From the NCBI GenBank assembly GCA_031763025.1, contig JASSKH010000027.1, positions 7,748,241-7,812,240 on the forward strand: a stretch of 64,000 nucleotides of DNA, written 5' to 3'. The translations under genes were made by a program, and so were the position numbers. Shown here piece after piece: positions 45,151 to 58,602 of this stretch. The notes beneath the pieces were generated by a model. That model saw only the letters and a program-made list of their open reading frames with translations, had not been told where the DNA came from and did not search any database. Within the stretch, counting starts at the first letter, position 1. The number at the start of each line of letters is the position of its first letter. This stretch comes from Macrocystis pyrifera. Lineage: Eukaryota > Sar > Phaeophyceae > Laminariales > Laminariaceae.

Positions 45151-46550
45151 CGTTTTCAACCATTCATCATTATAAGACAGGATGAAAACAATTCGACGTC
45201 GAAAGTTCGAGATCGAAATCCAAAACATAAAAAGAGAAGAGAGAAAAAACGAAAAAAAAACATGCAAGAATCAAGAAATAAAACTCACAAGAGAATACGC
45301 AGATTTTCGCAGATTTTCAGCGCGAGGGGGTGTTCAGCAGAGACCAAAAGATATGCAGTGTTCCAACTCCTCAAACAAACCTGACCAACAACAACAGATG
45401 TTTACGAGTACAAACACTTGTGGAATAAGCACGCCAACCCCGTTCCTTGGCCGTGCAATAACAATATGTAATACAAGAATGTAACACGGAATTGAGCAAT
45501 CCGCCTTGGTCGATCTGGTGAGTCCGTTTAAAGGAAATACACCTGTTGGGTTAGTTTGTTGAGTCACCCAACACCTGCTACTTCTGATATTTGTTGAGTG
45601 TCCGGTGGGAGAAAATTGGCATTCACAGCTTATGACAGTTATTAGGGCCTACGACAACAGGCTGGTGTTATTTGTACTCAAGTGTGCTCACATGCTCTCA
45701 GGAAAACAATACGTAACAAATGTCTCTACCTTGAGAGTTCCTATGTCTGTCCGCGTATAGAGTTTTTATAGCTTACTAACATCGTGTCCCTCTTGTGGCA
45801 AAATTAATGAATCCACCCCTAGCCCTAAACAAATGATATCTGGATCAATAATACTATAACAGCTGCCGACGTAAAGTCAACTACAGCGGGATAACCGACT
45901 TGAGAGCGCCTCGGAACAGACCAGAAATACGGCTCTCAACTCTCCACCGCTCGTATCCCCGTATAAGAGCGATTGCTTCTTGTCTCGGGATAAGAGCAAC
46001 CTCTCTCATGTGTCGGGAAACGTTTCTGCTCGAAGAGCGCAAAAGCTCTCACGGCGGGAAAAGCCGGAAGCAACCTGGTTATTTATTGCATACTCAAGTT
46101 GAATGCTCGTTAAAGTGGATTCCAGCGGCATACGGTTTGCATGGATCGATCATATTACATCGAGTTGACGTAAGTTAGATAACGGGAGTACATACTATTA
46201 AAAAAAGAAAACACTCCATCTGCTCACACGTCAGCCCACTCCCAGATTCCGTAAACAACGATTCGAAATTATTAACTTTCTCCGTGATCTCAGGCTCCCC
46301 TCAGTAGAACGATATTGTAACGAGACTAATCAGACCAAGAAACAACAAGAATAATATTAAAAAAGTAAAATTCGTCCATGCCGGCACCCATGGCAGAGCC
46401 TTCACCTGCTGCGCAGGGCTTGGTGCAGACGGTTGAGAGAGAGCGACTGCGGCGCCGTTTTTTTATACTCGGGGTATCCTCACTGTCCGAGATAAGAGCA
46501 AAAGGACGAGAGCACCAAGTACAATCGTTCTTATCTGTATGATTTCCGTG
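45151..46550. other. No gene seen; dispersed repeat pair
   Basis: 45680-45765 is related to 47511-47590 (shared CTCAAGTGTGCTCACATGCT and TATGTCTGTCCG). Otherwise nothing is recognised. Confidence 0.35.
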
Positions 46551-46555
46551 CCTAA

Positions 46556-47291
46556 GGCTGTTTCCTATGCGGTTCGATTTCGAGCTTCAGATTTGTATTT
46601 TTCGATCTCAAAAACGAATGACCCTGCTTATGCAGTCCAAATATGCAAAATCCGACCGGATGTTTCCGATTTGAGAATCCGACGACCCAAGTCTTCGGAT
46701 TTTGGCCCAAAATTCGACGACTTGGGTCATCAGATTTTAAAATCGAAAAATGGCATGCTCTCTAAAATTAAGATGTTATATATGACAGCAAACAGCAGCA
46801 GAACGATCGATGAGTGGATGGTGACACAGATGTATAGCGACGTTGCCTCGCGCCCGACGCGCGGGCGGCGGGCAGTGCGTCCCTCCGTGGCCAGACAAGA
46901 GAAGCGCACTCAGCACGCACCTCCTCGTGGATACGCACTCGTAGACTACACTGCAGCTGTACAGCAGCAGCAGTCAGTCACAAAATGAAACACAAAATAC
47001 CAAGACAGGTTGACTCTAGCACACTCGCCACGTCTCTTCGCCGCCAGACCAGAGGCAGTCAGTCTTGGCTCGGACGCTTGGGCCCTACGCGCAGCGAAGT
47101 GTACCCAGCGCGTCTCTTCGCGGCGTCAAACCGCAATAACAATATTGTCTCGGCGTTTGCTCGAATCTCTGCACGCACAATAATCTGATTTCTCCGCAAA
47201 GAAAGACTGTTTCGATTTGCCAAGTTCACATTTGAAAATGCGATCGGGTCAAAATTTGAAGCTCACAAATCATACCGCATAGGAAACGGCC
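46556..47291 (+). mobile_element. H2 MITE-like element with TAA duplication, copy a
   Basis: 736 bp with ends GGCTGTTTCCTATGCGG and, reversed, GGCCGTTTCCTATGCGG, flanked by TAA on each side. A 3-bp TWA duplication with GGC-starting TIRs is the signature of PIF/Harbinger elements. Subterminal repeats of GACGACTTGGGTCATC type and a CAG run are present. No transposase, so non-autonomous. Confidence 0.75.
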
Positions 47292-47294
47292 TAA

Positions 47295-47805
47295 AGAAAA
47301 AAAAACTCCCAACTCCGTGTGCTAGCAAGTCGGGGGAGCTCGTGAGTCGGGTACCCCACTGCAGTATCGTGTTCGTAGTTGAAAACTACTGGTAACGAAC
47401 GTCTTGGATGAGTATGGATAAATAAATAGAATGGCGTTGTGTCGTAGGTTTTGGTGAATATAATGGCATGTGCCAAACGGGGGTCGAACAGGCTGGCATT
47501 AATTGTGATCCATGCTCAAGTGTGCTCACATGCTCTCGAACCAACACTTAATGAACGTCTCTACTTCGAGAGCTCTTATGTCTGTCCGAGTATTACTTTT
47601 ACATACTTTCGTATATACCTGGTAGATCCAACTGAAGCAATAACCGCCGCGGTAAATCCCTTATTGATTGTCTCTTGGCAACGGCCACGATGTATATGTA
47701 GTGTAATATTTATTCCTGGCTGGCTTATCTGATGCTCCCGATTGACTGTTGTGCCGAATGGAGGGCCTCGCTACTCAACTCTAATCTCGTTATAGCAAAG
47801 GCCCA
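47295..47805. other. No gene seen
   Basis: Contains the partner of the 45.7 kb repeat at 47511-47590 and a TACCTGGTA motif at 47616. Nothing else recognised. Confidence 0.35.
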
Positions 47806-48637
47806 AGACCTATGCGAATGAGAAAGGGAAGTATCAATAAAAAGTTTGAATTCCAAAGATACCCGCCAAAACGTTTTAGAACACGCGTCCTATTGGCACG
47901 TTTAGGAAAAAAAAAGTTCCCAACCTTTGGAATAGCCTGAAAAAAGCAAATCTGGGGCCGATGTTGGGCCAAGACCCGGCCTGAGAAAAACTCAGGCCGA
48001 TCTTTGGTTCGAAGCGGCGAGATTCCGAGTCCTCGACAGACATCGATCGACAAAACCAACGAGTGCGTCATGAGTTCTGAACGGAGTGCGCTCGTCAGGG
48101 GCTCCGACCCACCCTTGGGTCACCGTCTTCACACAATGGCCAGTGACGTGTGGCGGGCGCTGACCAGGCGTACGATTAAAAAAACAATTAGCCGCCGGTG
48201 TGTACAAAACAGAAGACAAAATTTCTCGGTCCGTCTCGAATGGCAAAAAGTAGGCTTTTTTCAGGTTTGGAGGGATACCGCAGGACGCCGCCGGCAAGCT
48301 CTCGCCCCCTAGAGCATGTATCCACTTTATGTCTTCGATGCCGTCATCTATACTCGTTGGCCTTGCCCGATACCAAGCGGGTTAGCCGTGGACCGAGTCT
48401 ATATCGAAATCGAGCATCTATCGTCGCACGAGCTGTTTTTTATCAGCGTGTTGACAATTTGCAACGAGAGAAAACAAATTGCGCCGCCTGCAGCCGTTAG
48501 AAAAAAAAGAAGAAAAAATCAAACATTTTTTTCCTCTTTTCCCACAGTGGCGGTACGAGGATATTTTCAGCTGTTTTTTTAAAGCAACATTTTTGAAAGA
48601 AAACTTTTGAACTTCGCGTTTCCATTGGCATAAGTCT
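47806..48637 (+). mobile_element. Rep-A TIR element, copy 2
   Basis: 832 bp from AGACCTATGCGAATG to CCATTGGCATAAGTCT, collinear with copy 1 and with the interrupted copies at 58.9-62.6 kb. No transposase motif; probably non-autonomous. Confidence 0.7.
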
Positions 48638-48639
48638 AA

Positions 48640-50585
48640 CACGCTTCATTTAACCGTTATCACTCGGTATCGCGACACCGTGAACGAAGGTCGTTTGCGC
48701 GTTTGCTTATAGGCATGTTAATTTACGTCGTACACATGTAAAGTTCGCAAGCAACTCCGCGGAGGATAAAAATGTTGCCGCACATACATAATGGAAAGCA
48801 CGACCAGGGTACAAGCGTTGCGTTACACCACTACCAAAGAAGTTGAATAGGCGTTATGATACATACTCTTAGTGTACTCCGGAGAGGGCCGTGTGACATC
48901 CTCAGAGTAGCGCTAATTTTTTTTCAACGCAATTCGATATATTTGGCTAGGCTGGGACTCGTTGAGAATCGGGGATGTTTTTGATGACGTTGGATCGGTT
49001 TCTGACAGGTTTGTTATTACCCGAGCGCAGGGACAAGGATGTGGCAATGTTTTGACATGCTCGTCAAGTGTTGCAAAAACGGCGGCGGGGGGCTCTTTCA
49101 TTGTGCATATTGAGTAGGTAAGTGTTGGTTTGTGTTCAATGTGTTGGAACTGCGAAGGATAAGCTCCTACCTAAGCTGAGCACAAGCGTATCTAACGATG
49201 GTATGATACGCGGAATATGTTCGTCGGCAACGCTTCGGTGACGACGTTGCTTGTTGTCGGCAGGATAGCTGGTCGAAAGACTCACTAGTTGTTCCATATG
49301 ATCGAGAGGCGTTTCCGTGCTTGACGTACTGTAGTACACGAGTACAGACTAGGTAACCCTCGAGAAGCTTCAATGCAGGTATGTGGCACTCCGTTATCGA
49401 CGCTATTCGGTGGGACGAGGGGTAAAACATAGCAAAATAAGTAATTTTACATATGGAAGCCGGTAGGTTCTGGCAACCTGAACATCTTAAATGCTGACGA
49501 AAAGAAACCTGTACGTAAGAGGTGAAGCGCGACACCCTTATATGTTCCAAAAAAAAAATCGAAGGGGATCACATGATAGCGAGAGGGGCTCCAGCAGCGA
49601 ATACTATCGAGTCGATCACATGGGAATAAAAGACCAAACGCTGCACTCATGCCGTTGACGAAATCGCATACGCGACGTGAAATACTTACCACCGGTAGTA
49701 TAATATGACTTTTCGGAATATAATGGTCATTAATTCAACCTTACCGGAGGTCGACGGCTCGCATGTACACATCAACTCAGTTTCAATGGATATTCGAGGG
49801 TATTGCTGCGATACCGCTTCGGGTTTTGTAGCAGCCCTATACCTTTAGTCATCAGTATGTCCCAAGTCCTGCGTTCTGCAGACCCCCCCCGTTTTGTCGC
49901 CGGGGGGGATTTGGGCAACCTGACCACTCATAGTATTGAGGCACAGTATTGCCACTTTTTTGTGTGTTCTGACTTTTTCCTCGAAATAGTTTTGCCCCGC
50001 CACTCCCCTTGCTGGGAATATGGCGGTTGCATCGGTCGTGTTTTTGTTCGAGCCCCTCACGCGGGTGGCACCCCCTTTTCCTTCTTGATAATACTTCAGG
50101 ACACTCAATAGCCTCACAGACAGAGGCGTGAGAGTGGGTTTGGTATTAACGGTTTTCTTAAATACCTGGTATACTGACAAATGTGCGGGGGAATTGTCAG
50201 CCGTAATAATTTGCTTTCGAAAATGTGATATCGGTTGATGTCCGGCCCTCATTTCGTGAAGTCTAAACACGCATGTCACTCGAGCGTGAAATTTCAGCCC
50301 TGGACAAATATTTCAAGGCTGAACGACAAGTGCCACAGCCACGGGAACATGCGCGATGACGTAACTACAGTGCAGTAGCATATTCGGTACGTAGCACAGT
50401 CGGTAGTAAGCACAGTCGGTAGTAGAACAATCTATTCTCGAAGTGGGATGGTGAATTTTGGAATTCGAGGATGAAACCGTTTAAGAGACCTTTATCGATA
50501 TTTTCATCATGAGGAAAAGTAGTACAAGATGCAAGTTATAAATATTAATACCAGGTATCTTTTTATATAAACTGACGAATTCATT
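48640..50585. other. No supported gene downstream of the ARM gene
   Basis: Two minus-strand open frames (49167-49550 and 49845-50279) of 127 and 144 codons have no family features. The part next to 50591 should hold the 3' UTR of the ARM-repeat gene. Confidence 0.35.
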
Positions 50586-50590
50586 GGTTA

Positions 50591-53500
50591 CTAGGGTTGC
50601 TCCTCCTGCTGACATAAGCACAAGCACGACACATCATCTCCATGGCGTGGATCTTGGAGGTATGTCGCAACGTCGAGTAGAAGCCAAAAACAGCGCCGTG
50701 AATAGGAATTTGAGAATGCAAATTGTTCTCACCTCGAAGCCTTGGCAAACGTAGTTTATCCAGGACGGCTGAGCTTCGACAGGGTTCTCACGGACGGATG
50801 CAGCTCGCAAAGTCCACGGTCTGAGATCATGCGCAGATGGCTCTGGAACGGCGATGCTGCCGTCGTCAGTTGCTGTGCTCCCGGTGGCCGTAAGCAAGGA
50901 CACAAGCACATTCACCATCTTGTCGTCAAGCTGTACCATGTCCGGAGGAACTTGATTCAATGCCGTGCTGCACATTTGCTTCACGTTTTCGTCGCCCCTT
51001 CCGGAGAGATCTAGCATGTGTTCAACCAATCCATCTTTTATGAGAACATCGCAGCACCAAACACGGATACAAGGAGGGGTAGCTGGGTCATTTTCGCTAG
51101 CGATGTCATTATTTGGGTATGCGTTTTGGATTAATGTGTTATATTACGTAAATACTTACCGGACGAACGTCAAAAAGCAAACCGCGGGGGGGGGGGGGGG
51201 GGTATCGATGAGCTATTTCGAATTGAAAAAACGACACCTTTACCGTGTAGCAAGCTCGCGCACCGCTACGCGAGGTTTTCGGGCAAAGAAAAATTGACAC
51301 GGCCATTTCGACTAGAGCTTCCGGAGTTCCCGAGTGCGTTTATAGTGTAGAGCGTGACAAGCTGCCTAGTGGCATAAGTAGACGCTTCTCCCCTCCCAGT
51401 ATACCAGTATAGGTGAGTTGACGCTTCTCCCCTCTTATCAGGCACCGTCAAATCGCACGTGCAAGTAACTTCGTACGTAAAGCAAGCCCTGTTGTTCTTT
51501 CTTAGTAAGTACTTGATATATAAGTACTGGTGCTAGTAGCAGTATGATGACTTCCACAGCGGCGAGTGAACATGCTTGAACATGCTTGAACACGAAGAGA
51601 AGAGAAACTAACATCCACGTCTGAATCGTATTCTCAACTTGAACTTTCCTCGTGAGGAGGTGCGATTTGTTGGACAAGTGTATTGCAGCATATTCTCCCG
51701 ATTGGACCATCGTTCCGCAATATACTGACGGTAAGCCTCTCACCTTTATGAAACGCAAGCATAGACTCGCGCATGCCTGTTATTCTCAAGCACACCATGG
51801 CCACGTTGGAGAGGGGCTCTGTATCGCTCGACGCAGATAGGCGCTTCAACACCTTCGAAAACCGCGCACTTTCAGTGGATAGCCTTCTTAGCGCATCATC
51901 GGAGATAACCACGTTGCGACAAACTACGCTACAACGTAGACATACAGATTTGTTCAGGCCTAACAGGTCTTCCAGAGTAAGCCAGTACAGAGCCTCCGGT
52001 AGCCCCTCGTCAACCATGTCGAATGCTACTTCCGTAGTTGTTGAAAGTCGACACAAGGCTGTAGCGACGTCTTGCTTGATCTCAGCGCTTTCGACCTTGG
52101 CGAGGCGCATTAATGCAGGCAACACCTCTTCCTTCATCATCTGCGGGTGACCCGGAACAAAAGACGCCATATCTCTGAGAGCCTTGCTGACCAGTAGCTT
52201 GTCGTCGTCGTCGACAAGAGCCTGAAAATTGAATAATGATTCCGGTTGAGAGCAACGGCAGGAGAAAATAAAGCATGATTGCGTAAGTAACGGGAATATT
52301 GACAGGTGAATCAAGTCAGCGATGAACGCGCCTTAAAATGTAGGCGCTAGGCATGCTGCGGGGCGAGTGTCTCAGACGCACCCCCGTGGTGTGCAGTACT
52401 CCGACAAGACACCCGAGGTGCTTCCAGGATGCACTGCCGTAGTAATCACATTGATACATAAGCTTGAAACAGGCATCGTTGCATGTATTAGCTCTGGCGC
52501 ATACAATTTGATTGGGTCGGCAAGGGGGATCCCCGCCGTGCGCGCCTCGTGACCGATAATAAATCATTCAGACCAGATGCTTGTCCCGAAAAAGAACGCT
52601 CGTTGCACACCCTGGCCGTCTTATGATGCGATCCGAACTCCCCCCGGGTCAGACTCGCTCTGTATCCAAACGGCCGTTCACGCCCACTTCACGAAGCCCC
52701 GTGGCCACCGCGCACTTGCTAGTAAGGCTTTGTCAGGAACTAACTGTCAGACGCAAAAGCCCCGTCTCACCTTGAGGATGACGCAAAGGGCAGAAGTTGT
52801 GGCTGACTCTACAGCCGCTTCTCGCGCGGGAGGGTGATGTGTCACAAGGTTCACCACTGCCTGTAGTGCATCCAGGCGGGTTGCCAAAGAGAGAGAGCCA
52901 GTGCGCACGGTAGTGGCGAGCACGCCGAACGCCGCGCGCGACGCTGAGTTTTGTTGCGCCTCAGGACAGGAAGATAGATTGCACATGGTGGCCACGCAGA
53001 GGTGCTTGACGATGGTGTGTCCTATCTTGTGCAGGGAAACGAGAACGCTGGTTATGTCCTGGGCGGCTAACGTTGGTCGACAGCAGTCCTCGCGACTGAG
53101 GTTAAAGGCGGTCGTCGCGACATACTCAAGGGCATCCTTGTCCTTAACGCACGCAATGGCTCGCAGAGCGCCTACGATTGCTCTTTTGGCAAGAGCACAA
53201 CTCGCCGATTTTCCGGCGGAGGAAATCATCGTTAGTGCAGCCCCGCACATCTTTTTGACGTCAACGCCTCCGTTTGGAAACGATGCCTGGACAACCAACA
53301 CGCGTTCTGCCTCCATCTCGAGCAGCTTTCCTTCGTAACGAGACATTTCACACGTCAAGTTATATATCGCTCGCACGCATATGGTATTGAGATCTGGACT
53401 TTGTAGCCTGGTCAGTCGCACCAACGCAAATACAGCGTCCTGATCGGCGATCAGCCTTCGAGTATCTTCCCTCGCCAACAGATTGAATATTGCCTTCGCC

Positions 53501-56500
53501 AGCGCTTCCTTCGTCTTTATTTCCTCCACACGGAGCACGGTGACCGCAATAAGATCTTGGATCATTCCCTCCTTGACCAAGGACATAACGTGCTCTTTTT
53601 GTACACACACGCTCAACACGTTGCACAACGCAATCGCGGACAAAAACTGAACTTGAGCGGCATCCTTGACACCAGACCGCATCATGGCGATAAGAGCCGG
53701 GACAACATTCTTGTTGGTCCCGAGAGAGGAACGGCCCCGCGGGTATGACGACAAATTGCTCAAAGCTTTGGCACAGCACAACACAAGCGCGGCTTCCGTG
53801 GACGTCGATAGCAGCAGTAGTGACGCCAAGAAGCTCTCGTCCGTGATAACCTTGTGTATGGTCACGTTACAGAAGGCGGCCGCGCAGAGCTGTTTCGTCT
53901 ACTCCGTCAAGAGTCGGAAAAAGTGTCACAGAGGAAACAGCGAACGTCGGTGTGACAAGGAATTTATTTAGATCATAACCTGGCGAACAATGCACCAGGA
54001 TCGTCCTTCGGGGGCACACGCCAATGTGAGAAAGCAAGCATAAAACCAATTTGAGAGACGCAGCAGTGGTACTAAACATTGATTACGATCAAGAACACCA
54101 AACCAACTGCGACAAATTGTACCGTATCAGTGTAAGGCGGATAAGGCATAAAAAGACCTTATCGTGGTCCAAACACGTTTATATCGCGGCGCAGGTGGTC
54201 GCGTTTTTTCTGGAATCCGAAGGGATGGCCAAGCGAAGCAAACTTCGTCAACCGAGGCGTCTTTCACACCCCACAGCACGACTGGATATATGTCGTATCC
54301 CTACGGGCTACCATCCTGCAGAATTTCTGCTCACCTTAACAAAGTTTGAGTAGGACAAATGTGTCACCAAGAAGATGCCCCCGAGGTCCATCATTTGGGT
54401 AATGCTCTTCTCGTGCAGTGAAAAGTTATACAGAACTGCAGCACATTGTGCACTGAGGGCTCCTCCATCAACGTCTTTTGAAGAGTCAAGCGCCTCCAAC
54501 ACCCCTTGCGCAAGCAATCGCTGGTGGAATTCGCTGGTCAAGGATAAATTCTGCATCACCCCAAGGCAGGCAGCCTGCACGGGTGTTTTGTGCTTCTTCA
54601 TGAGGCCCACCAGCAAGGAGATGGTGAGGCTTTCGTCGAGCAAGCTACGGTAAGATCAAATACCAAAAAGCGGATGGACAAGGGGGGAAACGGGCTCATG
54701 GCATCGCATTCCAAGCGCTCGTATGGATAGCGCACAAAAGCAAATGTGGGATATCTCGGACGCGGTGCAGGTATGGTGGGGTTCACGTAAAGGCGGCTAC
54801 GCAACGTCAAAGGCCATTAGGTGCGGTTGCACGGGAAGAGCCACAGACGGGATATCGAAGATCAAGAGGTACATAAATACTAACTGAGAGACGCACATAT
54901 GCTACGTAGTGTCGGCTCGCTGGGAAACACAGACATCGCTCTGTCGATCAACACCTGCAAGGACTTGACGTGGCACCGATCACTCGAGCAACTATTTCTC
55001 GACCATACGACAGCGGCCATGCATACAGCAACAAGGGCGTGAGTGCACACCTGCCGGAGAGGAGAGGATTGCAGGAAATGTTGAATAGGATGAGACTGAT
55101 AGAAGGGGCGTGCGTATCCATATTGCCCATCCCTTGCACCGCCCGCACAACCCCTGACGACACAACTTCTGCTTGCGTGGCCTCGTTCGACACAAGAGCG
55201 CACAACAGACGGAGAATATGATGCTGCGCCGAAGGATGGTCGAGAACCAGTGCCCGGAGTAACATTTTGATCATGTTATTAGATTCGAGAACACGCCAAT
55301 GATTGGCCGGGTCCGCCGCCAAATTGCTCAGACCAGCCGCGGATATAGCAACTGCGAGCGAGGAGGGATGAGAGTAATGGAGAGCAGAGAGTGGGCGGTA
55401 ATAAGCCATTTCGCAATCATGTACGAGCAGCATCGATATGCGGAGCATTTAATATGGCATCGTTACGTCTGGAACTTAGCGCGCTGATCGGCGGTGGTAT
55501 ACGCCCACGGTCTGCAACAGCTGCGCTATGCCCACGCTGAATAGACAATCAGGGTAATATCGCCGTCCGCGGTTCTCGACAACAACCTAATGAACGAGGT
55601 AGCCGCATCAGAGACATACGATACAGTGCAACTGTGAGGTGTAGACAATACATTAGGTACCGACCCTGCTAATGCAATTGAGTAATACTTGAGTATTTGC
55701 GTACCTGATCTTGGATCCGATGCGCTCAGGTTCGTGGAAAAAGTGTCCATGATGCCTTCATCTAGTAAGCGGTTCGCCACGTCGCTGTATTTTGAAAGCT
55801 CTGCCAGTAGGACGGTGCAGCTGTGCCTTGCATCGGCACCACAAACGCTGATCACTCGTTGGCACTCTGCCACTATATGTTTGTCTATAGCCCGAGCTCT
55901 CGATTGTTTTAGGCCCAGGCAATTGAACAGTGTCCCTGTGCAAAGAATGACCGTGTCGTCGCTTTCGGATCCAAGCCTTGCTAGAATGTCCATCGCGATG
56001 CCTGCCACCTGATCATCTAGGTACGCCCTGACGTTGTCGAGAACAGTCAAATTTTTCGCTGCCAAGGCGCAAAAGTGGAGGCAGTCTCCGTCGCAAGCAC
56101 CAGCAAGAAGGTTTGTGATGGTTCGCACCACCACACGCTGCATGGAGTCCGCCTGCGAAGCTGTCAAGGTTATGGCGATATTTACCAGACCGCCTGTAGC
56201 GAGCTGGGCAGTAAGGACCTTCGGACTTTTTGCGAGCGAGTTGAGCGCAGGAAGCGCACCATCTTGAACCTGCGCATCATAACGGAAAGTTAGGTTAGAT
56301 GGTACGGGAACATAAATATACACCGTTGCAAGCTAAGGCGTACGGCGGGATGGCCATGCGACGGGAAATATAAAGGCTCGCACTTACCAGCCATTCCTCC
56401 AGGCCTGAACATGAAGAAACCGCAAGAAGAATGCCGGCGACATACTGCTGGACAAGCTCGTCTTCATGGGCCGAAAGTAGTCTAGCGACTCCTACGAGGC

Positions 56501-57800
56501 CGGCTTCGACGAGCTTGTTGATTTTGTATTCTTCGCTCAATATGTTCATGACGCATGCGAGGCCCATGAGAAGCACGTCGATGGCTTGCTTGGCATGCAT
56601 GATGCCTAGCAGCGGCGGGAGTAGACCATATTCGTCCAAGAAAGCCTTGCTCATCTGTATCGCATGGAAGTCGACAAAAAGCAAGACACAAATCGAAGTG
56701 AAAAACAACTCCAGAACAACGTAGACGAGCAGATATGTGCACGCGTATGTAGCACCCATCGGCCCCTGCAAAAGGTTCGGTTTACAAAGGGCGTACCTGG
56801 TCTCGCATGGACATGTTGAGAAGGGCCAAAGAGCACTTCCGTTGCGCTTGCATCTTGCTTGCAGTGTTCTTGGAGCCTAGCAGGTCGCCTGAATTTCGGT
56901 CGTCTCTCGTTTCGGCGAGCCGAGGAGAAATGCTCCTCCGCCCAAAGTCCTCTCGAATTGCAGCCTGGTCTGTCCTACCGCTGGTGGGTTCGTCGCCATT
57001 ATTGGTACCCTCTTGCCCCCACCGAGACATGTAAATGATGCCGGTCTCCACATAATCGGCGGGCGAGACGGCGTGACGCGAAGAGTCTACCCAAGTCGTG
57101 GCAGTCCGCGAAGAGGCACCCCCTCGCTGTACAAGCAAGTGTCGGAGTCGAGACGTTTTCCAGCGGAGGTCTTACTTTCAGTGATGCCATCCTCGGAGGA
57201 TTGTTACCTTCTCCAGCTGTATTCTGCACCTGTCGCTTCCTGTCGGCTTCCCGCCTTTCCGCTTTTTTATTCTCGATGTTGTCGTGTACGACCTTCATGT
57301 GTCTGATGTGCCGATTCAAGGCGGCTACAACGTCGTCCTTCGAGGGGTTTTCCCTCCAGAAATTTCTCTTGTGGTGCAGATTCCACTTGCGCACAAGTGC
57401 ACGAAGCTCTTCCATGCGTATTGGAGCACTCTCCGGATTGCGACGTGGAGGGAATAACCCAAGCCGAGTCAAATACGGGCGAAGACACTCGACCCTCCCT
57501 GAACAGTGAAGCGCAGAGAATTCGAAAAACCAGAACACAGCCAGTCACACAACAGCAAGGTACGTGTATGTGAGCAATGCGAAACACTGCAGTGCACCTG
57601 GTATGACAGGCCCTCGTACAGTACATGTATGTGTATGCGTGCTTTGCCCAATGATGTATGGGGCGTGGAGTTGCAAGAACGTTCTATAACTGGAACTCAA
57701 CTCAACTGCACGCGAACGGAACTGACTCACCTTCTTTAGGAAACTTGACGTAGCGCTCCTGAGCAAGGGCTGCACATCTTGGCTGAGGCCCAATCACCAT
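50591..57800 (-). CDS. Armadillo-repeat protein, 11 exons, 1376 aa
   Basis: Exons, 5' to 3' on the minus strand: 57731-57800, 57176-57498, 56797-57126, 56388-56654, 55705-56269, 55051-55351, 54335-54644, 52771-53889, 51744-52221, 50733-51082 and 50591-50608. All ten junctions agree in phase and the total, 4131 nt, is divisible by three. The first ~130 residues are basic and include ELRALVRKWNLHHKRNF with KDDVVAALNRHI, which looks SAP-like. From about residue 240 the protein is a long array of ARM-type helices (for example LVEAGLVGVARLL, LVKEGMIQDLIAV, CVRAIYNLTCE, LIKDGLVEHMLDL). ARM arrays bind peptides or act as scaffolds; partner and location are unknown. The donor of exon 9 could lie further downstream, which would add one more helix pair. 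Product family is certain, exact function not. Confidence 0.85.
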
Positions 57801-58269
57801 GGCTGCGCCTACCTCAAATTAATCAGTGTAATTGCCGTCGTTCCTTCTAAACGAGAACGCGACGAAAAAATGTCGAGCTAACGACACAGATCGATTGCTA
57901 AATCGGCAAATCGGCAGATACGGTGCCGACATGCACGTGCTGGCCTCCTACCCTACCCTACCTACTTCACTAAAGGGACACAATACGACGGTACAAACGT
58001 TCAACATGTCGACAAACGATATTTTGCGACATGCGATGATGCGATGAGGCGAGGAATGGACGAAACCGTTGTATAGCAAAACGCCTAAAAATATGTTTAG
58101 AACGCCCGTGTGCGAATTCGTTTTCGTTTCCTTCAACCAATGGGAATGCCTAGTCATTCCCATTGCCTTCAACTGCTGTGAAGCCTGACAGTTGATACCC
58201 TACCTGACCTAGCTTTAGCTTACCCTCGGCAGCGCAGAGACCGGCGTTGAACTCTCAAGCTTCCCTCAA
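57801..58269. promoter_or_regulatory. Divergent intergenic region between ARM and RAD51-like genes
   Basis: Only 469 bp separate the two divergent start codons, so the region must serve both promoters. It holds a CCAAT box (58137-58141) fused to an 8-bp-arm palindrome, TGGGAATG-CCTAGT-CATTCCCA (58141-58162), about 110 bp upstream of the RAD51-like ATG. No TATA box stands out. Confidence 0.5.
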
Positions 58270-58602
58270 ATGTCAGCACAACAAGAGATCCAACAAACTG
58301 GGGAGGTTCAACAATCTGGCGAAGCCGCAGAGGAGGCAAGTGAACTTTTTTCCTATATTTTTGAAAGTTGATGACTCATCGTATTGTTGTTAATAGCAGT
58401 ACGAGTAATGCAACAACACCAACCGCATCACAGACCCCAGACTCGGCTGCTGTCCATTTCCAATACGCCTAAAGAACGCCCCCGTTCCATGCCCCAGCAG
58501 GTTGTTGCGGCTTTCCACCACATCACGGAGCTGGAGGCGCATGGGATTAATCGAAACGATGTTCAGCGCTTGTCCGAGGCTGGCTACTGCACAGTAGAAT
58601 CG
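58270..58602 (+). CDS. RAD51: RAD51-type recombinase, N-terminal exons
   Basis: Exon 1 (58270-58335, 22 codons, MSAQQEIQQTGEVQQSG) is Q/E-rich. Exon 2 (58501-58602, 34 codons) contains ITELEAHGINRNDVQRLSEA followed by GYCTVES, matching the RAD51 N-terminal helix-hairpin-helix domain (human: ISRLEQCGINANDVKKL...GFHTVEAV). Both ends are phase 0. Exon 1 appears to end at a GC donor (GAG|GCAAGT), a rarer but accepted class; exon 2 ends at GTGAGA. RAD51 forms filaments on single-stranded DNA in homologous recombination. The ATPase core is not in this window: 58603-64000 is transposon-filled, so the gene either has a >5.4 kb intron or is cut off. DMC1 is less likely, since its equivalent segment reads differently. 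Confidence 0.6.

Noticed and set aside
54893-54951. An extra ARM-gene exon reading VLIDRAMSVFPSEPTL
   Set aside because: Its acceptor and donor phases do not fit either neighbour, whereas joining 55051 directly to 54644 keeps phase and the ARM spacing.
58501-58602. DMC1 instead of RAD51
   Set aside because: The segment NRNDVQRLSEAGYCTVES is closer to RAD51 (NANDVKKLEEAGFHTVEA) than to DMC1; a distinction from other paralogues would need the missing core.
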